Shown: piece after piece, positions 38,891 through 52,800 of the stretch
Layout of the letters: the number at the start of each line of letters is the position of its first letter
Position numbering within the stretch: position 1 is the first letter of the stretch
Assembly: GCF_037975245.1 (NCBI RefSeq)
Contig: NC_092574.1
Coordinates: 4,272,713 to 4,336,712, forward strand
Source: Apostichopus japonicus
Taxonomy: Eukaryota > Echinodermata > Holothuroidea > Aspidochirotida > Stichopodidae
Length of the DNA stretch: 64,000 nt
Direction of reading: 5' to 3'
Program-made: the position numbers and the translations under genes
The notes under the pieces: generated by a model
Told to the model about the DNA's origin: nothing
The model's input: only the letters and a program-made list of their open reading frames with translations
Database searches by the model: none

Positions 38891-40770
38891 ATTTTTACGA
38901 TGAGATTGAAAATGAGATGATATTATTTGATACAAACATACAAACTATACTACTGAGGCAAGATCAGTGGTGAGTCACAAATGGTAGACAGTTTTATGAC
39001 TCAAATTAATAAATTCCCATCATTTCTATTATCAAATTGTTTATTTTTGTCTATACTCTGTTTAATTGCATCCTATGACTGTAAACAGCTTTGTGGTAAC
39101 ATCCTGTGATTACAAACAGCTTTACTCAGGGATGAGCCTGGTTTAAAAAAAAAATCACGGAATTTTGCCAAAAATTGCGGTATAGGCTCCAGTTTGCGTA
39201 TGCTACAGTGTGTAAGGATAATAGTTTTTTTCCCCTAGGTAGAAAAGAAATCACGGATATTCCGCGAATTCGCGGAACAAGCTCATGCATGTTTAATATT
39301 GCATTCATCTTTAAATATATTATATGTTGTTCAGTATACCCTTGCAAAAACAAGGAACCACGTTGTTTCCTTGGTGAGACACACACACCAAAAAAACACA
39401 AAAAAACTATCCAGGAATCAGGGTTTTGAACCCTTAACCTGGATCTACTTTCTATACTTAATTAAAGCAATAAAACCTGCATGAGGTATGCAACATTAAC
39501 TTAAAAGTGATATGGTGGAGTTTGATTGAGATATATGTTTGATATTCAGGCCAGTAATAATTTTAATGACATTCCTTAGTGTAACTTGTTAATGTTCTCC
39601 ACACTGACCATGTGCTGTGAATAGTAAGATTTGATTATGTGTTTAATACATTAAAGCATTATACTCAATTCCCCTTGAATGAATTTTGAATAATGAATTT
39701 TGGCATTTTCTTTTCAATCTTCTTCACTGTGTAATAATAAACTATTGCCAGTCCTTGCCAGTTGTTCCTCATCAATTGAGCAAACATGAATTCTGCACCA
39801 AACTACGATGTTTCTTGTCACTGCATTGCTGTACTGAATATCAAACACATGCTACAACATAAAACGGTGATTTAAAGCAGGATATCAGGAAACAGTGATC
39901 AGTTGAAAATTAGTCCGGTGAAACGTAAACAGTAACTACTAGAGTTTAAATCAGGAACCTGATTTGCATTAATCACAGGGTATCAATGAGCGACTGTAAG
40001 CCCTATATGTCTCCCCCACCCCAACCCCCACCCCTGGGTGTGGTTCAGTCGTACTCAGTGTCTTCTCTGAAAAGAAGTTCTCCTACAACACTAAGGAGTG
40101 ACAACAGATACGTAAGATGTGTGTTATGAGCAGTTAACTGCAAAATCACACGATATTTGTGGATATTTTAAGAGATTAAATCATTTTGAGTTGTCGTCAT
40201 GTTTGGCAAAGTATGCTACCTAGGGTCTTATGGTCTGCTCTTAAACGTGACAATCTTCTATAGGATGTGGTTAACAAGCAATTGTTTCTTTTTACATATT
40301 TGATAATAACATTAGAAGTTTGATCTTCATAAGTTATTGGGATAGCAATAATACTGTGACTATTACAATGTTGAACCTAATATATCTTTCTTTTTGTATA
40401 ACTTTTCTTGTACATATATACATAGCATACACACACATAAAGACTGCAGTAGCAGCAGCAGCAACAGCACTATAAATAGAAACTACTGACAAATACAAAC
40501 ATCACAGATAAGTAGCCTTTCCTTTGGTAAGAAGAAATTAAATGTTATGGGCCAATCGTCCTCTGCAAAATGTGTCTTTAGATCATAACTACATAATAAA
40601 GGTTTGTTAACTGCCTTGCAACTGGGCTAGATACAGTTTTGACACTGTGTGTGATCACTGCATCTAAGACTCTCTCTTCTCTTTGAAAATATTTGACAAT
40701 AGTTAAACTTGTTTGCTTGAAACAGGCTTCACAGCTCCCAATGTACCCTTCACTGGAGAGACTATGATAT
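38891..40770. other. Intergenic, one short element, no gene
   Basis: It contains the inverted copy of the CGCGAATTCGCG element (39123-39275). Short open frames nearby (39126-39484) overlap it and are not supported. Confidence 0.4.
39123..39275. repeat. Short dispersed element, copy 2 (inverted copy of 9962-10100)
   Basis: It begins GGGATGAGCCTGG and ends ATTCCGCGAATTCGCGG; the landmarks match the 9.96-kb copy in reverse complement. Non-coding. Confidence 0.75.
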
Positions 40771-40839
40771 TGCAAAGGAAGATATCCATTGGAACATCAA
40801 TGGCCAGGGTTTGTCATGATTCACCACAAACAGGCCGGA

Positions 40840-41335
40840 TATGTATCCATGGAGGAAACAGGTACCCCATCGCTGCTGGTATATATCCATGAAGGAAAGA
40901 GGTACCCCATCGCAGCTGATAAACTAGGCAGGATATGTATCCATGAAGGAAAGATATACCCCATCCCTGGTGGTATGTATCCACTAAGGAAAGAGATACC
41001 CCATCACAGCTGATATACTAGGCAGGATATGTATCCACGAAGGAAAGATATACCCCACCGCTGCGGGTATGTATCCATGAAGGAAATTGATACCCCATTG
41101 CAGATGATATACTAGGCAGGATATGTATCCACAAAGGAAAGAGATACCCCATCGCTGCGGGTATGTATCCACGAAGGAAAAGATACCCCATCGCAGCTGA
41201 TATACTAGGCAGGATATGTATCATCCACAAAGGAAAGAGATACCCCATCGCTGCGGGTATGTATCCACGAAGGAAAGAGATACCCCATCGCAGCTGATAT
41301 ACTAGGCAGGATATGTATCATCCACAAAGGAAAGA
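40840..41335. repeat. Minisatellite of AAGGAAAGAGATACCCCATC units
   Basis: Alternating half-units GCAGCTGATATACTAGGCAGG and GCTGCGGGTATGTATCCACG, each with GGAAAGAGATACCCCATC, repeat about ten times with variants. The minus-strand open frames (MGYLFPLW-like) are products of the repeat. Confidence 0.95.
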
Positions 41336-41483
41336 TATACTCTAACTCACTCTGACATCAAAAGGTGGCTACATGAAGAAAAAGTTGGCAATAGAAGTAG
41401 GTTGAACACTGAGAGAAAAAGGGAAGACATACAAAAATAAATAAACTTTATCATGTGAATACAATTCACTCATTTGAAATTAT

Positions 41484-41535
41484 TCATAATAATAATCATA
41501 ATAATAATAATAATAATGATAATAATAAAATAATA
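41484..41535. repeat. AAT microsatellite
   Basis: Imperfect AATAATAAT run. Short ACCATTACACCA repeats follow at about 41927-41960. Confidence 0.85.
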
Positions 41536-42047
41536 ATACTAAGCATCTACACCAAAAATATGCATTTGTATTCATCTCATACGTTCCTTAATACACCAAT
41601 CTTCATTTCACTATTTTCTTTTCTTTTACTGATCTTTTTATATCATTCCAATTTCCATCAAACAGATTTTGACTGGCTCAACTTTCTCCCTCCTCCCTGG
41701 GCAAGTTTTGAAAGATGACAATCACTGCAGACCACAGTACCATCCAAGGAAAAGGTCTGTGCATTACCATTTAAGTAATAGCTGGATATTAACTTGGAAA
41801 CAAAGCAACAAGGAATTATTACTAGGCTAAGAATCCAATATGATTTCTGATAGGTTATCTATGAAGCTGCCAGGTAGAAACTGGGTGCAAGTAGAGAGGA
41901 TGTGGTGCCAAGTACACACCATTACACCAACCATTACACCAACCATTACACCAACCAGTGCACACAATGAGTCTGGTCCGGTATGGTTGGTCTTTATCTG
42001 CACTTAACATTCCTCATCCTTGTGGTGAACACTGTTAATCTCACAGT

Positions 42048-43124
42048 CAAGGCTGCACGGTCATGGGGTGAACCAAAACCGGTTTAAACCGGAAAACCGA
42101 TTTTCTTAACATACGTATACTACATACGCAAACTAAGGGTCTCTTGTGAACATCCTATTTCAACGCAACTTCCGACTTGTTACCAAGACGATTGCTCCGC
42201 AAATAGGCAGCACTCTAAACTAGGCACGGAAACTGTCCAATTGAAGCACGTGGTTAGCACAGGTGCTAAAATTGAGTAACAACTGGCAAATTGAGCATGA
42301 ACATATTTTGAAAAACTATCAGATTTGGCATGATTTTCCAGGAAACAAGTCATGAAAATGTTGTGCAAACTGATAGAATTAAGGGAAATGTAATCGTTTC
42401 CGTTTTCTAGCGCCAAGTCTTGGAGAAATCATTACAGGCCACTACTAATATCATTACCATGTTTTATGATGAAAATGTCACAAAATATCCTAAAGTTAAT
42501 GAATTGTGCACATAAGAACCATATGATAGATAGGGTGATCAGATGTTTACAGAGTGAACCTAACAGTGAACAAATCTTCAGCAAAGTATGGAGAATCTAA
42601 AATATTTGCTTGTTACGGACAATCAACCAATCAAATCATTGGAAAATATCTACTATTTGGGGAACCAATCTCTGTAATGTGACTGTAGTTAGCAAACTAT
42701 TAAGTCCTGTAGAACTTAAATGAATGCTAATGCATTACTGCTCAAAATAAGCACTTTTGCTAAAATACTTTTATAATATTGATACACTGGTCTTTTTGTT
42801 GGATCATGCATGTAGGCCTAGGGATGCCCCATTTTGGCATTTTTTTGTTTTTCTCGTGTATGAATTTTATGAAATTAGTTGTTGAGGAATTATTTTTTGG
42901 CGCCTTTGCATAAATAAGCGTTATTACAGTCTAGATGCTATTCTAAATACTTCTTTATTTTATGAACATACTTATTCAACTATTGCGGTGTTTACATTGC
43001 TGTAGTCGGCGTTTTTCAGCCATAGTTACGCATTTCACAGGTAGTTATTAGTAGGGAATCAGTTTAAACCGCCGTTTAAAAAAAATGCAGTTTAAGTAAC
43101 AAGCTGGTTAACCGTGCAGCCTTT
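42048..43124. mobile_element. Non-autonomous hAT-like DNA transposon
   Basis: The left end CAAGGCTGCACGGT and the right end (reverse complement AAAGGCTGCACGGT) form a 14-bp terminal inverted repeat. It is flanked by 8-bp direct repeats CTCACAGT (42040-42047) and CTTACAGT (43125-43132), one mismatch. Eight-base target duplications and CA-GG-type ends are typical of hAT elements (family knowledge). The 1.08-kb interior has no transposase frame. Subterminal GGTTTAAACC palindromes occur at both ends. It lies downstream of the MTUS-family gene, possibly in its 3' UTR. Confidence 0.7.
42954..42959 (-). terminator. Candidate polyadenylation signal (AATAAA), weak
   Basis: The first AATAAA seen on the minus strand after the MTUS-family stop, about 640 nt downstream. 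It lies inside the hAT-like element, so if used, the transposon supplies the 3' end. Confidence 0.25.
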
Positions 43125-43602
43125 CTTACAGTGTTCCCAAAGTTCATAAGTACTACCAGTGGAGATCATCGACCTCAAACAAGTGTTGACATTTTCATTT
43201 AAACTTTGACTTAAAATCAACAACAGACATACTATACCATTGAGAATGTAAATGAACTGGTTGATTCTTAATTCATTCCCAAGGCTACAGCAACCAGGAA
43301 TCTTCCGATTTGATAAATACAACAGCTGATTGTAAGATAATATACACAAAGAGAAAAACCAGTTTCTGATAAGTTGAAGATCTTTGAATTTCACGTATAC
43401 TTCTCTCTTGCCTCCGTTCTATAAATGCTCGATTCCATCTCTTTAAGCCACTTGTTTCACTTTGGCCTTCTGTTTTCTTTGGCTATTATCATTCTCATAT
43501 ACCTTGATGACAATTCAACATCATCATCATCGTCATCATTCTTGTCTTCTTTCCTCTCTAACCAAACCTCGTTTCTTCAATGCCGACAGTTTCTCGGTTC
43601 TT

Positions 43603-43882
43603 TCACTGCTGTGGGGGGTTATTGGGTGAGAAGACGCCACTCTCGTGACTTTCAGACGAACTAGCTCTGGAGAGGAGAGTTCTTGAGGTGAGAGGCGAGG
43701 AGGGGATATGCGAGGGGTTGAATTTGGGAGGAGTGAATCGCCCTGGTGATATTGCGGATTGTCCGGTCTGATTCTGATTCAGACGCCAAATCAATTCTTC
43801 TTTCTCCATGGATAATCTTTTGTTGGCATTTGTCTCTTTCTCAAAGTTTTCCCTAAGGGTCACTTGCTCCGAGGAGAGTTGT
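43603..43882 (-). CDS. MTUS-family terminal exon
   Basis: It encodes QLSSEQVTLRENFEKETNAN then KRLSMEKEELIWRLNQNQ and a Ser/Pro-rich tail ending SPNNPPQQ stop (TGA at 43605-43603). The NKRLSMExEEL-x-W-x-L block is conserved in MTUS proteins. Confidence 0.9.
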
Positions 43883-46800
43883 CTACATGAAAGAGAAACA
43901 AAGTCACCGATGAAATCCTTCTAATCAAGCAGCAGCAACAGAAGATGTAGGAGGGATGATATATATGACATAGGAGGGGTGATAGATATGACATAGGAGG
44001 AGTGATACAATACGACATAGGAGGGATGATAGAATATGACATTAGGACGCGGACATATATGACATTAGGACCCGGACAGATATGACATAGGAGGGGTGAT
44101 AGATATGACATTAGGACGCAGATAGATATGACATGGGAGGAGGGGTGATAGATGACAATGACATGGGAGGGGGATAGATATGACATAGGAGGGATGATAG
44201 AATATGACAGCTGGGTGACATAGGTGGGGGTGATAGATATGACATAGCAGGGGGTGATAGATATGTCATAGGAGGGGGTGATAGATATGACATAGGAGGG
44301 GGTGATAGATATGACATAGGAGGTGAGATACATAAGACATAGGAGGGGAGATACATAAGACATAGGAGGGATGATAGAATATGACAGCTGGGTGACATAG
44401 GAGGGGTGATATGACATAGGAGGGTGATAGATATGACATAGGAGGGTGATACATGTGACATAGGAGGGTGATACATGTGACATAGGAGGAGTGATGATGA
44501 TGATCTCAACATATCGAGTGGAGGATATTGTACATATAACAAACTCAAGTCAGTAACAGGTTAATTAAAGGTGTAAAACAATACCATACATTTGTATTGC
44601 ATGAGATACATGAGCATAAGCAATAACATGAGCAATTTTCATTCATATGTAGATTAGTTGTGCAGAAGCAAAGAGGTTGATGGAAAGGAAAGACAACTTC
44701 ATCAGAGAGATGGAAACTGACTACCAATTCTTCCTCCTCAGTTCCTTTGCTGGTTTTCTTCGGTGAGAGTAAGCATAGTTTCTAGTACTCACCTTTCGTA
44801 CACTATCTTGCACTCCACCATGGCACTCAGATCCTCGACTTTGGCTTGCAATTGTTTGATTTTGTCATCTTTTGCTGGAATCTCCGCTACCTGCAGACAG
44901 AATCATGATAAAGTTCCTAGCGTGAAGAAGCAAGGCAGCAGAACAGAAGACAGAACACGAATGCATGTTAGTTGAAAAATGTGCATGCAGCTTTGAATTG
45001 CTGAGCAGTGATGTTTCAATGTGTCATCGCACCGGACTCACAGACTGACCGAATGAAGAACCTCAAACAGATTGTTATTATGTACCGGTAGTGCACACCG
45101 ATGGATCCTCATAACAAGTACTAGACCTCTCACTTTATAAATTGTTTGATGTCATTTCCAAACGTTAAATTTCGTACTTTAAATCAACCTCGCAGACTGG
45201 TTGGTTAATTTTGTCATTTTTGGTAAATTTCTTGGACAGGCAAAATGACATATAAACAAACAAGCAGTGCAAAAGTGAAAATGGTATTTTCAGCTCATTT
45301 AATGTCACTTTTGTTTTTGCAGAAAGAAAGATGAGATAAAGAGAGGAAGAAGACATTAGTCCTTTTCATGTTTTCCTCGTTCTTGAGTTTGCAGCGACAG
45401 CTCGACCCTAAGCAAGCATGTGGGACAACAACATTCACGTATGACGGTTATACTTTGATTGTATTTCAGCACCATGGATATATATATATCTCTCTTGTAA
45501 ACCATATTTCCATTTCTGGTTCAGAAACTCACTTTGAAGCAACAATGTGTGTCCAATTGTTTTCACTTATGATATGCTATCCTTAGAATTGTCACAGCAC
45601 GATTCATGACACATGCTACAGGACAAAGACACAAGGTTGTTCTATGTTTCTTAAAATTCCTAAAATAGCATCACTTTGCATAAAGTTCTGCTGAAGCCAA
45701 GCCCATTTAGTTACTGACGACCGCAGCATCCATCAGATTGTGAACTGTTGACTCGTCTCACCTGTTTCTCAAGATCCACCATCTTGATTCTCATCTCTTG
45801 CACCTCCTGGTTCTTCATGGCTAGCACAGTCTTCAAACTCTCCACCTCTTCTGGGAGATGCTTTAACTGTGCGATAGCCGCCTGGCAGAGAACAAAGGGA
45901 AACAATGATGATTTATTATGCTAAATTATAATTAATTAGTTTAATCATGCTAATATATAACTATTGGGCTAAATAACATATTAACCAGTAAGTTGACTGC
46001 ACATGAATGTCAGAGTGGAAGCAACACATAACATGCTGTATCCTTGTCATGGTGTAGCATATCAAATATGAAATGACTGGATTCAATTTCGTAGTTAACG
46101 GTTCCACCACGAACAGAATCAAGATGCCTGGAATGTCTGACACAATTTATACCACCCTACCTTCCAAACCAAATCTGGGCTCTTAAAACAAAAGAGAACA
46201 TAATAATCGGATATAAATCTTAAACAGTTACTAATTTGTCTTGGTGTTTCAAAGGACCACTACCAACTAACAGCTGGACCCATTATGCCCTATATCCAAC
46301 AGGTCTGTAATCAATACCTCTGGACTCCAGGGTATCAAGCATACATCAGATGAAACATTTTATCACCAACCTGTACTTTAGTGTCCGTCTTCAGGGCATC
46401 TTCGAGTGTGTCACATTTACACTTGAGTTCAAACTTTTCATCCTGTATAGAAAGCAGAAAAATTGTAATAAGTTAAAATGAGAACATTGAAGTATCTTCA
46501 AGATCATAGATACATAAAAAAGACCTTTAAGAAAATGACATACATCAGTGCAAGTGATATTTCTAGGAGACGTATCGTTGAAAGATCGACAGCTCGTTAA
46601 TTAGGGTAGATAGAACACTTTAGATAAGACCAATGAAGCAGCTCCTTAGAAGCCACAAACACTCAATTTTAGAAACTTGACACTTAAAAATGTGGTACAA
46701 ATTCATAGCACAACTAAATAGTTTTTCGATTTCAGCCAGTACGAAGTCAGGAGAGCATTCTATTCTTGAAATCTCACACTAGCCATCTTACCTCCAGTAC

Positions 46801-49800
46801 TTGTTCCCTTAGCTTTGCGTCTCCATTCAGTTTAGTAATTACTTGCTCAGTTCTGCATTCCATTTCTAGTGTTTCTTGTTGGTGTTGTTTGTCTGCCTCT
46901 TCTTTCAACTGAAATAATAGAAAATATTAATAACAGATCAGACAACATCACCTAAATCGAATGAGGTGGAAAATGGTTTGAAAAGACTTGCAACTGGTAA
47001 ATACTGTGCTGTGTTAAGAAAATCATACAGCAAATTAATTCAATGATTTAACCATGGTTCTTCTCACTTTATAAAGCTACACAGCTGCACTATGAGAACT
47101 GTTGCAAAACGAGGAACCAGAAGAGAAAAAGGGGTGATTTACTTTGCTCCTCTCTTACCTGTCTCTCACTCCACATCTGCAGTTTCCTATCTACCTAACT
47201 ACACACTGGAAACGTTTTAGCACTGCGCCCTCGCTCCCTGGGCACCGCCCACTTGCACCTCTCCTTTGAAGACACTACACGTTTTTGCTAGCTAGCTTTT
47301 TTTTCAGTCTCCATTTTTCCAGATGAGAATTATACTTTTAACAAATCTCCTATTGTTTACAACTGACATTTCAGGGGAAACGGTACACAACCCTATGGCA
47401 GAATGATGATGATAAGCAGTAAGCAGCAGTGGTATCACCATAGCAACTATCACACACTAGTCATCTTCCAAAGACACAGTGCTACAACAGAATCTCACCT
47501 GTTCAAGTGCGTCATACTCCTTCTGCAATTCTTGGTTCGATAACGTTTGGTTCCGTAGCTCTTTACTCACTGAAATCAGTAAACAAGTTTAAACTTCCAT
47601 ATTAGGAGACAACCGATAAGAGGGTATGCCTCAATAAGGTCTAAATTACACAAATATCCCTGTCATATCTAAGAGGATGCAGACCTCTTATAAATGTTAA
47701 ACAAGAGAACATTTAGTGTTGTTTAAGGCACCAATTGTCTTGACAGTTAGTGCAAGACTATGACCAAGCCTTCCCAACCGTTTGTTAAACAAGGTGAAGT
47801 GAGGGAGTGGGGGGATTAACTCAAGGGCCAATAATAATATGGTAAATACCATGGCAACCAATGTAACAAACAAATGCACACACACCAGAGATGGATGTTT
47901 GCAATAGCCAGAGAAGGTAGAGTTATATCTTAGGTAAAGTTAAGGGAGCACACATTGTGAAGAATTCCCTGGTAACGTTGGTGCTTATCAGCAGCATAAT
48001 GTGAGATTTAAGTTTGAACTTACAGGAATCCACCTCCACTTGATGTTCTTTCAGCATTTCCTCTGTCTGCATGGCGTGACATCTATTATTCTCGACATGT
48101 TCCTCTCGAAGTCTCGTAATTTCTTTCTCGTTGGTACCTGGAGGGACAAAGATAGGAGAGGAACGTAGACAACAGTTTTGGCTTCATCGTTCTTCTTTCA
48201 TTTTTTTGGCTGATTTTGTTTAAGTTGCAAGTTTGCTTTGAAGGAGAGTTACTACTTTCACAAGAATCACACACATTAGCTGAATATGAAGAATATGTTA
48301 CTGGTTTCCTATATGAGATCTAATTAAGAATCACACACATTAGCTGAATATGAAGATTACGTTACTGGTTTCCTATATGAGATCTAATTAAGAATCACAC
48401 TCATTAGCTGAATATGAAGATTATGCTACTGGTGTCCTATATGAGATCTAATAATCTAATCTTACATATCAGGGGTAGATGATTATTCATAACTTACTTA
48501 TCTGTAAAGGCATGTCCCTGACTGTGATCTTGCACAAGAATCACACACATTAGCTGAATATGAAGATTACGCTACTGGTTTCCTATATGAGATCTAATCA
48601 TACATATCAAGGGTAGATGAATATTCATAACTTACTTATCTGTACAGACATGTCCTTAACGGTGACCTCCATGCATTTTATTTTCTTCTTCAAATCAGGC
48701 ACAGAGAATGCATCATACTGTAAGAAACAATAACAAATAATTCACTTCATCAAATCACATTATTTATTATCTTTTGAACTTACCACAATAAAGAAGTAAG
48801 TTAAGATAAAGACAGAAATTAAATGGCTTCTGGCTTTCCACCAAACACAGTCCATTGTACAGGAGGAAATATCACTTAAAATTCTGGCTTTAAGGGTAGA
48901 TCCCATGACATTGATTTAGCGGAACACATTTCTATATTTTCAACTTAATCTAGCTATGTCTAAATTATTTGAAATCAAACATAAGCAGAACAAAACAATA
49001 CCATTTGTTCTTGTAACACTTATTAGGCATTGCTACAATGTCCCCATTTTCATACAGAAAAATCTTGTAGAATTATAACCATAGAAAATGCCACAAATTT
49101 TAAATTATACATTCCTTTTCTATTACCAACTTAGCAGTGCATGAGAAATATATTTTATTTTTTTAGATTCACATAAAACTATAATATGTCTGATGCACAT
49201 TAAAGTTCAAATTCTTTGTTCAGAAACTTCTTTGTTCAGAAATTTCTTTGAAATACAAAAGTGTCAATATTTTGTTACAGCCATTACATGCTGTGTTAAG
49301 GTAATTGATTTGAAATTCAAACTTTCCTTTTCTATATTACCACCTTAGCAGTGCATGAGATATATATTTTATTTTTTAGATTCACATAAAACTATTATAT
49401 GTCTGATGCACATTAAAGTTCAAATTCTTTGTTCAGAAACTTCTTTGTTCAGAAATTTCTTTGAAATACAAAAAAATGTCAATATTTTGTTACAGCCATT
49501 ACCTGCTGTGTCAAGTACTGCACAAGAACTGCCATGGCTTCAAATGCTTTGGCATTAATACTGATCTGCTTACAGGCCTCATCGAACTGTTTGGAATGAG
49601 CTTCCAACAGTTTCAATTGCTCATTGGGTATAGAGGTGTGGACAATGTCTGGTGGGGTGCTGGACTGGGCCTTTGGCTTCTTCTGGATCTTCTTGGTTTG
49701 TTTTTGATCTGCAAGATAAAGGAATTACTTTACAATATAATCCTCTGCTAGCAAATGATGCAATGAATTGTAAGAATCTTTGTGAGGCAGTCTGGAGGTG

Positions 49801-52800
49801 GACACACTGGAACAAATGTGCCTGATCTTGAAGGACTTTCAATCCTAGTCAATGTTACGTTCACTGTGTAAAGCTGTGATCAGCCTATCATATCAAAAGG
49901 ACAGTTGTGACAATTTCTCACAAAGCACATAAAACAAACTGTGTTGTATCCACTAGCAACCATGACTTGTGTACGGGAAACTGGGTGATCACATTCCCTG
50001 GAATGTTTGTGCAGTGCTTTCAAGACTAGACTAGGGAAGGGAAAGTGACCTACAGTGATATCAATCTGGGAGGCTCGATGGTTAAACAGAGAGGAAAATG
50101 GAACCTGCACAATACAAACGATTCCCTGAACTCCCAACACTAGCATGTTAGTATCGCATGTTTCTCACAAATTTAACAATTTTTTTGGAAAAGAAAATAT
50201 TTACAGCTGGTTCAACACAGCTTGACTCCATCTTCAGCAAATTACATGTCTTCTCCTTCTACGCAGTGAACGCCACATCTGGCCTTTAGCTACCATAATT
50301 TCGTTTTAAAATAAAATACATACATATACATACATACACAACTACAGAATGTGAAAGGTGCACTGGGCATGCAACGCTTTGGATCTTCCTTCACAACATA
50401 TGCATTATTTTTTTTTTGAAGAAGATAAGCATCTCACCCTTAGGAAGGATAAGCTTCTTGTCATTGGCTTCATTCAAGGACTGCTTTCTTGCAGCAGGTA
50501 CTGCAAACCCAGCTCTGCGTGTGGGAGCTGAGAAGAGGAATGGCAGAATAAAATTGGTTAGGAAAAAAAAAATCCATGACAAAAGAAATGGTCGGATCGA
50601 ACATTGATGTGAAAGTCACGGTGCATACAAACACTCATCCCACATTCTCCCTGCCCCTATTATATACTTATTCCCTCCATGTCAGTACACAAATACCTTG
50701 ACTGCCCCCTCCATCCTCCCCCCCACTTGCCTCTCTCCCATAGCCATAATCCCTGCCGATATGCTGTCGATCTACTCCATGACAAGATGATTAATTAAAA
50801 CTATCAATCAACGACTGGATACACAAAAGATCTTTGATGTTTTGACAGCTAAATTAAATTCTCCACTTGTGAACTAATGACGAATGAGAGACAACGAGCT
50901 TGCACATTGGTTTCATGACACCCTTTTCACCATTGTTCTACTTTATAATTTAGGATGCTTGTATGACAATAATGTAAACCCAATCAGGGCACTTTGTCTA
51001 GTACAGGAAATATGGTATCATTAATCCAATCAACCATACACGGTGCTCGATAATTTGATTACAGATTTAAGACTATGCTGTGTTCAGCTATTGATTTAGG
51101 ACACTTAGCCAAGACTAGGCCATTTACAGCCATTGATTTGGTACCCAAGTCTCATTGCTGACGTAAGTTTATTTATAGTAAATCATGTACAATCTTTGAA
51201 AGCAACAGATGAAACAATAAAACTGCACAGACAACATGGATTTGAACTATTCGCAAGTCATAGGCTGATAATTAAGTAAGTAACCAATGGTTACGAATCC
51301 TCCCTACAATATAACCTATAGTCTGCAAAAAAAAATGTAACATAGTTTGATTGGACATCAACTTCTCATGCATAGGAATGCCCACCTTTTGCATTCTGCT
51401 TCGGCTGATGTATTAGTGAATCTCAAGAAACAGGTACATATAAAGACATTTTCAGATATCAAATTATTTTTTATGAGTTTGAGGGATAAACACTAATGGA
51501 GTCTTCTTTCTAAATCTGAAGTCTATTCTCAGCTAAATTTACTATTCAATTCATTTGTTGATATCTTATTACAATCAGAGACAGACAAGGATGTGTTCTT
51601 GTGTTTACATTGTCATGTCGTCCTGTTGTCAATGCAAACCATCTGATCCATGAGGGTAAATGATTAAGTACTTCTTTGTTTGATCCATGAGGATAAATGA
51701 TCAAGTACATCTATGCTTGATCCATGAGGGTTAATGATTAAAGTACATATATGTTTTATTAAATGATAAAAGGTACATCTATGTTTGATCCATGTAGAGT
51801 AATGATCAGGTACATCTATGTTTGATCCATGTGGGTAAATGATTAAGTACATCTATGTTTCATTCATGAGGATAAATAATCAGGTACATCTATGTTTGAT
51901 CCATCAGGGTCAATGATCAGGTACATCTATGTTTGATCCATCAGGGTCAATGATCAGGTACATCTATGTTTGATCCATGAGGGTCAATGATCAGGTACAT
52001 CTATGTTTGATCCATCAGGGTCAATGATCAGGTACATCTATGTTTGATCCATCAGGGTAAAGTCAGGTACATCTATGTTATAAGCAGCTTCATTCATACT
52101 GACCTGCATCCACATTTGTTACATTCTCCTTTTTTCTTTTGCCAACAGAGACATTTGAGACATCTGTAGATAAAGAAAAAAAACATGCTATAAAAGAATA
52201 AAGCTCTTTCACAGAAACAAATGGAATGAATTTAATTATTTACCTTTTTTTTTTTTTTTGTAAACAATGTTCATGAGATGAAAGAAATATAGGACTGTAT
52301 GTAAAATTGATCAATGGCAATCTTCTTCTGTCTAAAAAGCGTCCAAAGAATATAATATTTACACAGTAATCCTAGAGGATTGGTTCAGGTGTCTGACATG
52401 TCGATCTTATAAGAAAGAGCTTAAAAAGACAAATAGAACAGTGAAGAAACTATCATGATAGCATGCTCTGTTAAGGAGATATCACACTTTGAAGATTTCA
52501 AAATTTCTTTGCAAATGACTGGTGTAGAAAGACTAACTGTGAGGGTGTGAAGTCACATCCTCACCTCCTTAACATGAGTCAATATATTTCATTAAAAAAT
52601 AATTACATTTTTTTTTCACAAATCTAAAAAAATATAATCAAACATTCTTCAGATGTTAAATCTCAAAAACTTCCCTTGACACATATGAGATCTCCTGACG
52701 TATCTTTTGGTTGTAAGTCATAAAATCTTACAAAATATTTTAATAAAATAACAAAGACTTTTCAGGAATGTGAGGATATGACGTCACAGCTAGTCTGATT

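Noticed and set aside
40984-41248. MGYLFPLW-like minus-strand frames
   Set aside because: Translation of a minisatellite in two frames; no splice or homology support.
43860-44548. Minus-strand frames of MSYLSP/YHPSYV repeats, up to 207 codons
   Set aside because: All three frames are open through the same minisatellite, and the real exon boundary is at 43882.
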